NCBI GenBank assembly: GCA_021154885.1
Contig: JAJKHS010000144.1
Span: forward strand, 186,001 to 250,000
Length of the DNA stretch: 64,000 nucleotides
Source: Thermoanaerobaculum sp.
GTDB taxonomy: Bacteria; Acidobacteriota; Thermoanaerobaculia; Multivoradales; UBA5704
Direction: 5' to 3'
Part shown: positions 1-8,732 of the stretch, one piece after another
Layout of the letters: each line of letters begins with the position of its first letter
How positions within the stretch are numbered: the first letter of the stretch is position 1
The notes under the pieces: model-generated
Told to the model about the DNA's origin: nothing
Seen by the model: the letters and a program-made list of their open reading frames with translations, nothing else
Databases searched by the model: none
Program-made: the position numbers and the translations under genes

Positions 1-1650
1 ATCGCGTCCTATTTCCCCCACGACGACCGCTTCGTCTTCCACAGTCACAAGGCGGAGGGCGAGCCCGAGCACGTCTACGTCCGGGAGCTCGACGGCACGG
101 AGACCGACCTCTCCCCCGGCAAGGGCTCCCGCTTCAAGGGCTGGAGCCCGGATGGCGGCTCGTTCCTCCTCGACGAGGACCAGCGCGGCTCGGGAGTCGA
201 CAACGTCTACGAGGTCTCCACCCAGCCCGGCTACGCGCGCAAGGTGATCTATCAGAACACCCCGAAGACCCCGCTCGCCTTCGCCTCGCCGGACCGCCGC
301 CACCTGGTCCTGACCCGGTGGCCGTACGACCTCTGCCGTGAGATCCACGTCCTCGACCTGAAGACGAACCAGATCCACTCCATGATCTCGGGCGAGGGGG
401 CGATGGTCCACCTGCCGGTGGCTTTCACTCCCGACGGCGACAACCTGCTCATCCTGTACGACGGCGGCAAGGAGTTCCTCTACCTGGCCCGGGCCAACGT
501 CGCCACGGGCGTGGTCAAGACCCTGGTGCGCAAGGACTGGGACATCCTCGCCGGCGTCGGGTCGCCCGACGGCAAGCTCCTCGCCCTGACCGTGGGGGGC
601 GACACGAGCTCGCACCTGGAGCTCTACGACGCCTCCACCTTCAAGCCGGCTCCCGTCTCCCTGCCTCCCGGAATTCCGCTCGACGGCGTGGTGAGCGCTG
701 TGGCCTTCTCCCCCGATTCCAGGACCCTGGCCTTCATCCACGCCACCAGCGGCTCTCCCCCCGAGGTCTGGGCCCTCGACCTGGCGAAACCCGGTCCCCC
801 CCGCAAGCTGATCCAGGGCGGCCGGCCCGAGCTCCCCGCCGGCTCGCTGGTGGCCGGCAAGGTGGTGCGGTTCCCCTCGTTCGACGGGCTGCAGGTGCCG
901 GGCATCCTCTTCCAGCCGCCCGGCGCGGGGCCGGACCACAAGGTGCCGGCGGTGATCTGGGTCCACGACGGCCCCAGCCGGCAGACGCGGCTGGACTACG
1001 AGCCGTTCCTCCAGTACCTCGTCTCGCGCGGCTATGCCGTCTTCGCCGTCAATCACCGGGGGAGCTCCGGCTACGGCAAGACCTTCCAGGGGATGGACGA
1101 CACCCGGCACGGCGACGTCGACCTGCGGGACTGCCTGGCCGCCAAGACCCTGCTCCAGGGCACGGGCTGGATCGATCCGGAGCGCATCGCCATCGCGGGC
1201 GAGGGGCACGGCGGCTTCCTGGCCCTCGACGGCCTCGCGCTCCATCCCAAGGAGCTCGCCGCCGGGGTGAGCTTCTTCGGCCCGTTGGACTGGGGGCGCT
1301 TCTTCGGCGCCCTGCGGCCGTACGATCCCATGCGCGAATTCTACACGCAGGAAATGGGGTCGCTGTCCGAGGCGCCCTGGAAGCGCTTCTCGCCCATCTT
1401 CCACGCCGGCGAGGTCGTCCGCCCCGTGCTGGTGGTCCAGGGCGAGAACGACACCGTGACCCTGCCGCAGGAGGCGCAGGCCTTCGTGACGGCGGTGAAG
1501 GCGAAGGGGGTGCCGGCGGAAGAGGTGGTCCTCCCCGGCGAAGGGCACGGCTTCTCCATGACGGAGGCCCAAGAGACGGCCTATCGGGCGGCGGCCGACT
1601 TCCTCGACCGCCACCTCAAGGCCGCGGCGAAAACCGTGAAAAAGAAGTGA
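1..1650 (+). CDS. S9-family peptidase-like protein, 5' partial, catalytic Ser replaced
   Basis: The frame is open from base 1, so the N-terminus lies outside the window. The first ~290 visible residues are WD40/PD40-like beta-propeller blades (SPDGG, SPDGK, SPDSR). From about base 860 follows a prolyl-oligopeptidase-type alpha/beta hydrolase (PAVIWVHDGPS, AVNHRGSSGYG). Acid and base residues are recognisable in GENDTV and GEGHGF, but the nucleophile elbow, normally GxSxGG, reads GEGHGG, with GGG at 1204-1206 where serine should be. The fold is clear; peptidase activity is doubtful. It could be a non-catalytic propeller/hydrolase binding protein. Its 3' end overlaps the convergent deacetylase gene by 35 bp. 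Confidence 0.85.
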   Translation: MASYFPHDDRFVFHSHKAEGEPEHVYVRELDGTETDLSPGKGSRFKGWSPDGGSFLLDEDQRGSGVDNVYEVSTQPGYARKVIYQNTPKTPLAFASPDRRHLVLTRWPYDLCREIHVLDLKTNQIHSMISGEGAMVHLPVAFTPDGDNLLILYDGGKEFLYLARANVATGVVKTLVRKDWDILAGVGSPDGKLLALTVGGDTSSHLELYDASTFKPAPVSLPPGIPLDGVVSAVAFSPDSRTLAFIHATSGSPPEVWALDLAKPGPPRKLIQGGRPELPAGSLVAGKVVRFPSFDGLQVPGILFQPPGAGPDHKVPAVIWVHDGPSRQTRLDYEPFLQYLVSRGYAVFAVNHRGSSGYGKTFQGMDDTRHGDVDLRDCLAAKTLLQGTGWIDPERIAIAGEGHGGFLALDGLALHPKELAAGVSFFGPLDWGRFFGALRPYDPMREFYTQEMGSLSEAPWKRFSPIFHAGEVVRPVLVVQGENDTVTLPQEAQAFVTAVKAKGVPAEEVVLPGEGHGFSMTEAQETAYRAAADFLDRHLKAAAKTVKKK

Positions 1651-2461
1651 GCGCGATCCCCCGGGCGCGGAGGAGGTCCGGGAGACGGGGATCGCACAGC
1701 GCCGCCGTCTCCCCCTCCCAGCCGTAGCCCCAGGGGTAGGCCGCGGCGAGGGCATCGTCGCCGATTCCGGGGTGGCAGACCAGCTCGGAGACGCCCTTGA
1801 TATCTGTAAGGGCGTCTGCGAGCCGCTCGAAGGTCAGCCGCCCCGCATCCAACACCCCCACCGTGCGGTCCGTGGTCCGCAATTCCTCCTGCGCCAGCAG
1901 CCGTCGGCGGGCGCCGCGCCCCACCCTGTTCAACACGGCGATCTCGATCGAACGCCTGGAGAATCGACGGGCCGTGGCCGGTTCGCAGGGAATGCGGACG
2001 AACGGGATGCGGTATTCCTCGGCCAGGCGCAGCACGACGTCGAAGATCCGGGGGAGCACGTGCAGGTGCTGGTGCGAGTTGACGTGGACGAGGGCGAGCC
2101 CGCCGGCGAGCAGACGCTCGATCTGGCGCCGCAGCTCCGCCTCGACCTCAGGCGTGGCGATGCCGCCCAGCAGGTAGCGCCGGACGAAGGCCCGCACGTC
2201 CGGGAGGAAGGCGCCGTCGCGACCGAGAAGGGAGGGGACCGCGGCCGGCGGCGACAGGGGGCGCTCGCCCACCAGCGTCAAGTGGACGCCGGCGTCGAGC
2301 TCCGGCCGGTCGCGCAGCCTCTCCAGGGCGGGCTCCAGGGCACCCCCGTTGGCCACCACGCTGACGGCGGTGACGATCCCCCGGTCGTGGGCCTGGAGGG
2401 CGCCCAGGGTCTGGCCGTCCTGGAGGCCGACGTCGTCGGCGGTGGCGACGAGGGCTCTCAC
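1616..2461 (-). CDS. ChbG/HpnK (YdjC-like) carbohydrate deacetylase
   Basis: A 281-residue protein with YdjC-family landmarks: TADDVG near the N-terminus (metal-binding Asp9/Asp10), GVHLTL around His60, and VNSHQHLHVLP with His130 and His132. The family removes N-acetyl groups from amino sugars using a divalent metal; members next to glycosyltransferases often act on lipid-linked sugars (HpnK on hopanoids, ChbG on chitobiose). The start is GTG at 2461, overlapping the TGA of the upstream glycosyltransferase (GTGA), so translation is probably coupled. It is the last gene of a three-gene operon with the GT-C and GT2 genes, which suggests a role in modifying a lipid-linked glycan. The substrate cannot be read from sequence. 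Confidence 0.85.
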   Translation of the reverse strand: MRALVATADDVGLQDGQTLGALQAHDRGIVTAVSVVANGGALEPALERLRDRPELDAGVHLTLVGERPLSPPAAVPSLLGRDGAFLPDVRAFVRRYLLGGIATPEVEAELRRQIERLLAGGLALVHVNSHQHLHVLPRIFDVVLRLAEEYRIPFVRIPCEPATARRFSRRSIEIAVLNRVGRGARRRLLAQEELRTTDRTVGVLDAGRLTFERLADALTDIKGVSELVCHPGIGDDALAAAYPWGYGWEGETAALCDPRLPDLLRARGIALTSFSRFSPRP

Positions 2462-3231
2462 CGGCCTGGCGTCGGGGCCGGAGCCGGCTCGGACGCCTCC
2501 GCGGGACCATGCCGCCGCCGCTGCGGCCGGCGCATCTCCGGGTAAAGGGCGAAGAGCTCGCGGAAGATCTTGAGGATCACCGCCGGCGACGACAGCGTCG
2601 AGCGCCCCCGGGTGCGGGGGAAGTAGTCGAGGCCGAGCTGCTGGATGACGAAGCCCAGGTTCTTGGCCTTGACGATCAGCTCGGCGTCGATCAGCGAGCC
2701 CTCGGATTTGAGCTCGATGGCCTCCAAGACCTCGCGGCGAATCAGCTTGAAGGAGAAGTTGATGTCGCGGTGGGGCCAGCCGAAGAGCAGGCCGATCAGG
2801 GAGTTGTAGAGATAGGAGTAGACCGTGCGCCGGAACCCCTCGGTGGTGCGATCCAGGCGATAGCCGGCGATCAGGTCCGCCCGCGTCACCAGCAGGGCCT
2901 GGATGGCGCGGCCCACGACGTCGGGATCGAACGGCAGGTCGGCGTCCATGTAGAGCACGAGGTCCCGGGTGGCGGCGGCGAAGCCGGTCTTGATCGTCGC
3001 TCCGAGCTTGCGGTTCACCGCGTGCCGCAGCATGCGGATGCGGGGGTTGGCCGCGGCCAGGCGGGCGACGATCTCCGGTGAGCGGTCCTGCGAGGCGTCG
3101 TCCACGACGATGATCTCGTAGTCTCCGGCGTGGCGCTCCAGCGCGTCCACCGCGAAGTCGACGGCGTGCTCGATGTTCTCCTCCTCGTTGAACATCGGGA
3201 TCACGAGCGAGACGGAGGGGCGGGCGCGCAT
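2458..3231 (-). CDS. GT2 family glycosyltransferase, dolichyl-phosphate-sugar synthase type
   Basis: Starting at ATG 3231 gives 257 residues beginning MRARPSVSLVIPMFNEEENI; this start has an AGGAAG site just upstream, and extending further upstream adds only low-complexity residues. GT-A landmarks are VVDDASQD, MDADLPFDP (DxD) and a late FPRTRGRST segment typical of polyprenyl-phosphate glycosyltransferases. No C-terminal membrane helices follow, so it is a soluble or peripheral enzyme that probably loads a sugar onto a lipid phosphate for the GT-C enzyme encoded 34 bp upstream. The last ~25 residues are Pro/Arg/Ala-rich and probably disordered. Confidence 0.88.
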   Translation of the reverse strand: MRARPSVSLVIPMFNEEENIEHAVDFAVDALERHAGDYEIIVVDDASQDRSPEIVARLAAANPRIRMLRHAVNRKLGATIKTGFAAATRDLVLYMDADLPFDPDVVGRAIQALLVTRADLIAGYRLDRTTEGFRRTVYSYLYNSLIGLLFGWPHRDINFSFKLIRREVLEAIELKSEGSLIDAELIVKAKNLGFVIQQLGLDYFPRTRGRSTLSSPAVILKIFRELFALYPEMRRPQRRRHGPAEASEPAPAPTPGR

Positions 3232-3265
3232 GACTTCCTGCAACGGGCCGGAAAACCGCCGGAGC

Positions 3266-5128
3266 TTACCGGGGGACCCGCTCCAGGGCAAGGAGCTGGA
3301 CCGCGAGGTGACGGGAGTCGGTGCCGAGGCCCGCCTCGCGGGGGACGAAGGAACGGACGGAGTGGAAGGCGAGCTCCACCGGCCGGGCCGGCCGGCCCGG
3401 CGGAACCGCCAGCTCGAGGCGCCGCGACGTCCCACGCGCCAGCTCCACCGTGGCGGCCGGGGAGCCGTTGACCGTCACCGTTACCGTGTTCGCGGACAGG
3501 GGGGCGACCGCGGGGAGAGCCAGGGTCACGTCCACGGCTCGCAGTCTCTGGGGGAAGACGCGGAGGGCGGCGTCCGCCTCCAGCCAGCGCCAGCGCGGGT
3601 CCTGGAAGCTGGGCTCATAGGCGTGGACGCCGCGCACGACCTGGTAGCGATGGTCCGCCGGGATGGGGCTCAAGGAGACCACGCGGTAGTGGTTGCGGGT
3701 GAGCTTGCCATAAGCGTCGGTGTCCGGCCAGCGGAAGGTCGCCGCTCCCGGCCAGGCGCTCTCGCCCTCAGCGAAGAGCCAGAGGGGCGCGTAGGGCCGG
3801 TAGGCATAGCGCTGGAGCCCCATCTCCACCGGCGCGAGGTCGAACCCCCGAAGCAGGAAATGGGCGTGGGGTGCCAGATCGTCCTGGACCAGGATGCCCG
3901 TTCCCGGCGGCAGGTGCCGGCGGGCCCAGAGGGCTGCCTGCTTCGGCGGCGCCGGAGTGGTGGCGCGGGCGGCCAGGAGAGGGCCGGCATAGACGGCGCC
4001 GCCCGCAATGACCAGCGCGACCAGCGCAAAGACCAGCCAGGCCGCCGCCGGTGCTCCCGCCCGGCGCGCCACCGCCTCGCCCCCCAGGACCGCGAGGAGG
4101 GCCACGGCGAGGACGACCGGGAGGGCGTAGCGCACTCCGTCCGCCGGGTCCATCACCGTCAGGCAGACGGCGAGCTGCGCCGCTGCCAGGACGGCCAGGG
4201 GGAGCGCCGCCCCTTGCCGTCGCCGGACGAGTGCCACGGCGCCGGCCACGGCCAAGGCGAGCACCGGCAGCGACAGCCACTTGGGCCCCCAGGGGTGGGC
4301 GACGAAGCGGGTCAGCAGCGCCGCCGCCGAGCCCCGGTCGCGGGAGGCGTCCGCGTCGTGCACGGCCACCCAGGCGGCCTGCTTCATCTCGTAGGCCAGG
4401 AAGCCCCGGGGGCCACCCGCGGCCACCACCAGGGGGACCAGCCAGCCGAGGGACACCAGGGTGAACGTGGTCAGAGCCTCTCCCCGGCGCCACCGGTCCG
4501 GCGCTCGCCAGAGCGCCACCGCCAGCATGGGGAGGACGGCCAGGGCGAGTTGCGGCCGGCAGCCGATGGCCGCCGAGGCGGCGGCCCCCAGCCCCGTCGC
4601 GGCCCAGGTTCCGCCGCCGTTCTCCAAGGCGGCGGCCGCGGCCAACGCCAGGGCGAGGAACATCAGCGCCGGCGGGTCCGACATCGGCAGGGTCCCCTGC
4701 ACCAGCATCACGGGTGAGAGCTGGAAGAGGAGAGCGCCCGCCACCGCCACCCGCTCCGCATTCGGCCCCCCAGCGATCCCTCGGAAGGCATGGACGAGCG
4801 CCCAGTAGCCCACCAGGGAGGAGACCACGGCCAGGGCCACGAGGCTGGCGAAGTGGCTCGGGAAGACCAGGAAGAAGAGCTTGCCGAGCCCGACCGTCAG
4901 CGGGTAGCCCGGCGGATGTGGCCGGTGGTGGAGCGGAGCGAAGCGTCCCACGGCGCCGGAGAACAGGAACTCGTCCATCTCCCAGAGGCTGCGGGGGAGC
5001 GTCAGGGCGCGAGCCGCCGCCACCAGGACGAAGCCGAGGAGCGCGGCGGGCGAGAGCCCGTGGACGGCCGTGCGGAGCCGGGTTGACACCGCGCCGGCCG
5101 GCAGATATGCAGTCTCGGTGGCTTCCAT
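3266..5128 (-). CDS. GT-C fold (GT39/ArnT-like) integral membrane glycosyltransferase
   Basis: A 620-residue protein with roughly ten membrane helices in residues 25-400 and a soluble C-terminal domain. The GT-C signature lies in the first periplasmic loop: acidic WEMDEFLF, then HRPHPPGYP, and later MSDPPALMF, as in PMT/ArnT relatives that take sugars from polyprenyl phosphate. The C-terminal ~220 residues contain beta-rich segments that could bind the acceptor. It is the first gene of the operon that continues with the GT2 and YdjC-like genes. Its start at ATG 5128 lies inside or next to the start of the divergent methyltransferase gene, so both promoters overlap the other gene's coding sequence. 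Sugar and acceptor are unknown. Confidence 0.82.
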   Translation of the reverse strand: MEATETAYLPAGAVSTRLRTAVHGLSPAALLGFVLVAAARALTLPRSLWEMDEFLFSGAVGRFAPLHHRPHPPGYPLTVGLGKLFFLVFPSHFASLVALAVVSSLVGYWALVHAFRGIAGGPNAERVAVAGALLFQLSPVMLVQGTLPMSDPPALMFLALALAAAAALENGGGTWAATGLGAAASAAIGCRPQLALAVLPMLAVALWRAPDRWRRGEALTTFTLVSLGWLVPLVVAAGGPRGFLAYEMKQAAWVAVHDADASRDRGSAAALLTRFVAHPWGPKWLSLPVLALAVAGAVALVRRRQGAALPLAVLAAAQLAVCLTVMDPADGVRYALPVVLAVALLAVLGGEAVARRAGAPAAAWLVFALVALVIAGGAVYAGPLLAARATTPAPPKQAALWARRHLPPGTGILVQDDLAPHAHFLLRGFDLAPVEMGLQRYAYRPYAPLWLFAEGESAWPGAATFRWPDTDAYGKLTRNHYRVVSLSPIPADHRYQVVRGVHAYEPSFQDPRWRWLEADAALRVFPQRLRAVDVTLALPAVAPLSANTVTVTVNGSPAATVELARGTSRRLELAVPPGRPARPVELAFHSVRSFVPREAGLGTDSRHLAVQLLALERVPR

Positions 5129-5771
5129 CGGATATTTCCAGGCCCTGACCTTGATCCGCCGTACCTACGCTGGCGCACCGGCCGCGGCCCGATTGCACAT
5201 TCTGGGCCGCTTCGCCACGTGTCCCTTCCTGCGGGTGCTCGACTTCCTTCCGCCAAAGGCACGGCTGCTGGATCTCGGAGCTGGGCATGCCATCTTCTCA
5301 CATCTTGCCCTCGCGGCGGGAGCCCGCAGCGCCCTCGCCCTGGAACCGGATCAGCGCAAGATCTTTCTCACTTTCGCGAGCTCCGGGATGCGCGTCGTCG
5401 CCGGCACCGCCGACGCCGTCCGCGGCCCCTTCGACGCGGTGGCGATCCTCGACGTGCTCTACCGGCTCCCCCGGCCGGCCTGGGACCCTCTCCTGCGTGC
5501 GGTCCGGGAGCGGCTGGCGCCGGGGGGCGTCCTCCTGCTCAAGGAGCAGGACCCCGAGCACCATCTCAAGGCGTCCTGGAACCGCGTCCAGGAGTGGCTG
5601 GTGGACCGCGTCGGGCTCACCCTGGGCGACGCCTTCAGCTACGAGAGCCGGGAGGAGGTCCGTCGCCGGCTCCTCGCCGCCGGCTTCGCGGGTTGTGAGG
5701 CGGTCGGGATCGGCGCCGGCTACCCCCACGCCCACGTCCTCTATATCGCTACGGTTTCCGCCGGGCGATGA
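5118..5771 (+). CDS. Class I SAM-dependent methyltransferase
   Basis: About 217 residues. Motif I LLDLGAGHAIFSH, acidic motif II ALEPD, FDAVAILDVLYRLP and the post-motif LAPGGVLLLKEQD show a Rossmann-fold SAM methyltransferase. The start is uncertain: GTG 5118 overlaps the divergent GT-C gene by 11 bp and TTG 5151 avoids the overlap; neither has a strong ribosome site. The hydrophobic YFQALTLIRR segment and the absence of membrane helices suggest a soluble enzyme that may sit near the membrane. The 3' end overlaps convergent nudC by 23 bp. The acceptor is unknown; divergence from a glycan operon hints at a lipid or glycan substrate. Confidence 0.8.
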   Translation: MASIGYFQALTLIRRTYAGAPAAARLHILGRFATCPFLRVLDFLPPKARLLDLGAGHAIFSHLALAAGARSALALEPDQRKIFLTFASSGMRVVAGTADAVRGPFDAVAILDVLYRLPRPAWDPLLRAVRERLAPGGVLLLKEQDPEHHLKASWNRVQEWLVDRVGLTLGDAFSYESREEVRRRLLAAGFAGCEAVGIGAGYPHAHVLYIATVSAGR

Positions 5772-6558
5772 ACTCGTCGATGAGGGCGCGGGCGATCGAC
5801 AGGCGGGAAGGGAGGCCCGGCAGGCTGTCCACCGTGAACCAGCCGGCGTCCTCGATCTCGCCGGGCTGGGGCGTCAGCTCTCCGGATTCGTAGTCGGCGA
5901 CGAACCCGACCATCAGCGAGTTGGGGAACGGCCACGGCTGGCTGCCGAAGTAGCGGAGGTTGGTCACCGTCACCCCCACCTCCTCCCGCACCTCCCGCAG
6001 CACCGTCTCCTCCAGCGACTCGCCAGGCTCGACGAAGCCCGCGAGCGCGCTGTACACTCCCGGCGCGAAGTGGGGCGAACGGGCGAGGAGAACCTGATCC
6101 CCGCGCTCGATGCGCACGATGACGGCGGGGGAGATGCGGGGGAAGTGGTGCAGGCCGCAGTGAGGGCAGACGCGGGAGAGCTCCCCGGTCTGCCGCTGCG
6201 TCGGGGTGGCGCAGCGGCCGCAGAAGCGGTGATTACGGTCCCACTCCACGAGCTGCACCGCCCGGCCGGCGAGCTTCCAGGCCTCCTCGTCCAGCCCTCC
6301 CCAGAGACCGCGCAGCCCCTGAAACGAGAAGCCCGGCGGCGGCTCCGTCTCCGGTGGCAGAGCCAGACCCCAGGCGGGAGCCCCTCCCAGGGACCCCACC
6401 TCCAAGGCTGCCAGTGACTCCCGGGGAGCCAGCCCCGGCCACTCGGCCGTGCCGGGCACCCGGAAACCGGATTCCTGCGGCACGACCAACAATTCATTGC
6501 CGTGATCGCCTCGGAAGGCGAACCACCAGCCCGGCCGCGAAGCGTCGTCTTCGCTCAC
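5749..6558 (-). CDS. nudC: NAD(H) pyrophosphatase, Nudix family
   Basis: A 269-residue NudC-type enzyme that hydrolyses NAD(H) and can remove NAD caps from RNA in the characterised homologue. A four-cysteine zinc ribbon is present (Cys113, Cys116, Cys131, Cys134), then HHFPRISPAVI, a full Nudix box (GFVEPGESLEETVLREVREE, residues 174-193), and the subfamily hallmark SQPWPFPNS at 206-214. The N-terminal ~100 residues form the family's variable domain. The start is GTG, overlapping the stop of the upstream phosphatase gene by 4 bp (GTGA), which implies co-translation. Confidence 0.93.
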   Translation of the reverse strand: MSEDDASRPGWWFAFRGDHGNELLVVPQESGFRVPGTAEWPGLAPRESLAALEVGSLGGAPAWGLALPPETEPPPGFSFQGLRGLWGGLDEEAWKLAGRAVQLVEWDRNHRFCGRCATPTQRQTGELSRVCPHCGLHHFPRISPAVIVRIERGDQVLLARSPHFAPGVYSALAGFVEPGESLEETVLREVREEVGVTVTNLRYFGSQPWPFPNSLMVGFVADYESGELTPQPGEIEDAGWFTVDSLPGLPSRLSIARALIDEFIARRKP

Positions 6559-6998
6559 ACCCTGGGCCCGGGAGGGAGCTCCCGGAGGTTCAGCAGATAG
6601 TCGGCAAAGACCTGGTTGAACAGCGCGCCGGGACGCTTCTTCCGGAGATGGGCCACGACCTCCGGGCCCTCCATCCCGAGGTACATGAGGATCAGTCCCG
6701 CCAGCAGGGCCGAACGATTGAAGCCCATGCCGCAGTGGGAGAGCACCTTGTGGCCGTTCTGCACGAGGCCGGCCGCCAGCCGTGCCACGCCGTGCAGCTT
6801 GACCATGTCCGGCAGGTCCTCGTCGTAGATGGGGAAGTAGAGGTAGAGGACGTGGTTCGGCATGGTGGGGATGCAGGTGTCGATCTCCCCTTCGAGGTCG
6901 ATGACGGTGGTGATGCCGTGCTCCTCCAAGGTGGCCCAGTCCTCGATGCGGGGCGAGAGGTACAGGCAGCCGGCGTCGTCGAGACAGAAGATCTGCAT
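6555..6998 (-). CDS. Dual-specificity/tyrosine-type protein phosphatase
   Basis: 147 residues from ATG 6998 (MQIFCLDDAG). The P-loop HCGMGFNRSALLAG (catalytic Cys89, Arg95) matches HCxxGxxRS of cysteine-based phosphatases, and PIYDEDLPD around residue 60 supplies the candidate general-acid Asp. The whole protein is one small DSP-like domain, closer to archaeal/bacterial compact DSPs than to low-molecular-weight PTPs. The ribosome site lies in the last codons of the preceding lipoprotein gene (2-bp gap), and the stop overlaps nudC. The target (phosphotyrosine, phosphoserine or a phosphoinositide-like molecule) cannot be told. Confidence 0.85.
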   Translation of the reverse strand: MQIFCLDDAGCLYLSPRIEDWATLEEHGITTVIDLEGEIDTCIPTMPNHVLYLYFPIYDEDLPDMVKLHGVARLAAGLVQNGHKVLSHCGMGFNRSALLAGLILMYLGMEGPEVVAHLRKKRPGALFNQVFADYLLNLRELPPGPRV

Positions 6999-7000
6999 CT

Positions 7001-7498
7001 CTAGAGGCGCCACCAGTCGAAGGTCTTCCGCTCCGGGTCCCAATAGATGTGGAACGCGTCGCAGCGGTCGTCGTGGAGGTTGAGCCCCAGCCCCGCCTTC
7101 CTGGCGACCTTGCGCTCTCCGGCCTTGGTCGCGGGGTCGAGAGGCTCGAGGGTCATCTTCGCCTTGTCGGAGCAGAGGGCGCCCTCGCCGCCGCCCTTCC
7201 AGGGGAAGTCGAGGAACCAGGTGCGGCTGCGCGACGAGAGGGGACCCTCGACGATCCCGACCACGAAGCGGTCGTTGTGGATGCCGGTGGCGGCGTAGTC
7301 GGGGCTGCCGTTCTGGTCCAGGTCGCCTTGGAGCAGGCTCTGCGCGAGCCACTCGGTGTTCGGCTGCCGCAGCCGCAGGACCTCAAGGGCCGACCGCGGC
7401 TCGACCGACGCCGTCCGCGGGGCCTTCGACCGGCTCCCGGCGCAAGCCGCGCCGAAGAGGAGGATGAGAGTGAGAAGGATCGTCTGGCTGGTCTTCAT
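7001..7498 (-). CDS. Putative lipoprotein of unknown function
   Basis: 165 residues. The N-terminus MKTSQTILLTLILLFGAAC is a signal peptide with Cys at a lipobox-like position (GAAC, with Gly rather than the usual Leu at -3). The mature part contains GDLDQNGSPDYAATG, a DxDxNGxxD calcium-binding/FG-GAP-like element, and otherwise matches nothing I recognise. It is 2 bp upstream of the phosphatase and probably co-transcribed with phosphatase and nudC. It could be an envelope lipoprotein related to VCBS/FG-GAP proteins, but only one such motif is visible. Confidence 0.7.
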   Translation of the reverse strand: MKTSQTILLTLILLFGAACAGSRSKAPRTASVEPRSALEVLRLRQPNTEWLAQSLLQGDLDQNGSPDYAATGIHNDRFVVGIVEGPLSSRSRTWFLDFPWKGGGEGALCSDKAKMTLEPLDPATKAGERKVARKAGLGLNLHDDRCDAFHIYWDPERKTFDWWRL

Positions 7499-7557
7499 GG
7501 CGTCTCTCCCAGATGCTTCCCTCCCCAAGCAGGAATCATACCCTGGCTTTTCAGCAG

Positions 7558-8508
7558 TCAACGCGCCGACGCCACGTCCTTCTTTCGCAGATGCTGGTCG
7601 ATCATGATGGCGGCGATGTTGCCGGTGCCCATGGCCACCGCCACCTGCTGGGTGATGGGGCGCAGGTCGCCCGCCACCCAGACGCCGGGCACGTTGGTTT
7701 CCCCCCGCTGGGACTGGGGCTCGGCATGGTAACCGGTCCTGGCGATCGTCACTCCGAGCTGCTCGGCGAGGTCGGTCCGGCCGCGGGCGGGGCTGGAGAC
7801 GAAGAAGGCCTCGGCCGTGAGCGTGGTGCCGTCCTGGAGCTCGAGGCCGGAGAGCCGGCGCTGGTCGCCAATCAGCCGCTTGATCTCGCCAGCGAGGACT
7901 GGGATGTGGCGCCCCTGGAGCCGCTCGGCCCAGTGAGGGGAGAGGTTCCGCTCGCCCGCGTCCGCGGTCAATAGCAATCGCAGGCGCTCCGTGTAGCGGG
8001 AGAGGCCCACGGCCGTGCTCGCGGCCCAGTCGGCCGGGCCGGTGCCGATGACGATCGTGTCCTTGCCGAACAGCTCCGGACCCTCGCAGTCCGAACAGTA
8101 GAAGAGGTTCCCCTTGCCGGCGTAGCCGAAGCAGGGGGTGAAGTCGCCGTCCACCGTGGGGTGATAGCGGGCGACGCCGGTGGCGAGGAGGAGGGTGCGC
8201 CCCCGCCACACCTCTCCCTTGCTGCCGGTGAGGATGAGCTCCTCCTCCTGGCCCGCGGCCTGCACCACGTTGGCGTGCTGGAGCTCGGCCCCCAGCCCCA
8301 GCGCCTGGGCCTTGAGACGCTTCTGGATCTCCACCCCCGTCGCCTCCGGCATGCCGGGGACGTTCCAGAGCTTCTCCAGCGTGAAGAACAGAGGTCCGGT
8401 CACCCGGTCGATGACCAGCACCCGGCGCTGATGCCAGGCCAGATGAAGGGCGGCCGAAAGCCCCGCCGGCCCGCCGCCGACGACGAGGGTATCGTAGAGG
8501 GTGTCCAT
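7558..8508 (-). CDS. Thioredoxin-reductase-like FAD/NAD(P) oxidoreductase
   Basis: 316 residues, the length of a bacterial TrxB. The FAD-binding GGGPAG is at residues 11-16, the NAD(P)-binding VIGTGPADWAAS follows the redox centre, and the C-terminal GDLRPITQQVAVAMGTG matches the conserved flavin-binding GD. The redox-active pair is CSDC at 138-141 (thioredoxin reductase has CATC). The second nucleotide motif has GTGPAD instead of GGGxxA, which is unusual. It may reduce thioredoxin or a dedicated thiol partner; no thioredoxin gene is adjacent. It stands alone between the lipoprotein operon and the AraC-type gene. Confidence 0.85.
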   Translation of the reverse strand: MDTLYDTLVVGGGPAGLSAALHLAWHQRRVLVIDRVTGPLFFTLEKLWNVPGMPEATGVEIQKRLKAQALGLGAELQHANVVQAAGQEEELILTGSKGEVWRGRTLLLATGVARYHPTVDGDFTPCFGYAGKGNLFYCSDCEGPELFGKDTIVIGTGPADWAASTAVGLSRYTERLRLLLTADAGERNLSPHWAERLQGRHIPVLAGEIKRLIGDQRRLSGLELQDGTTLTAEAFFVSSPARGRTDLAEQLGVTIARTGYHAEPQSQRGETNVPGVWVAGDLRPITQQVAVAMGTGNIAAIMIDQHLRKKDVASAR

Positions 8509-8578
8509 GATCTTCGAGACGGAAGCTTATCAGGGATGGAATGGGACCGCCCACACCTGTGCCGGGCACGAAAAAGTC

Positions 8579-8597
8579 GGGGTCCCGGAAGGACCCC
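8579..8597. terminator. GC-rich hairpin, terminator-like
   Basis: A perfect 7-bp inverted repeat (GGGGTCC / GGACCCC) with a 5-nt loop. Read on the minus strand it is followed by GACTTTTT, the form of an intrinsic terminator. However, it lies ~70 bp upstream of the minus-strand oxidoreductase start, so it would be either an attenuator in that leader or the end of antisense transcription. On the plus strand only TTT follows. Confidence 0.45.
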
Positions 8598-8732
8598 TTT
8601 GAGGTTTGTACTAGGGGGAAAGCGTTGTGAACGCTGAGCTGTTTATCCCATCCTGGGGTGGAGAACGTCTCGGCAGACGGTGGCCCCTTTCCGGCACCAA
8701 TCGTGATCCTCTCCAGAGGCCCGTCGAGGGTG

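Noticed and set aside
3173-4717. Long plus-strand open frame opposite the GT-C gene
   Set aside because: Composition is Arg/Gly/Gln-rich without domains; it is a shadow of the minus-strand gene, which has clear motifs and helices.
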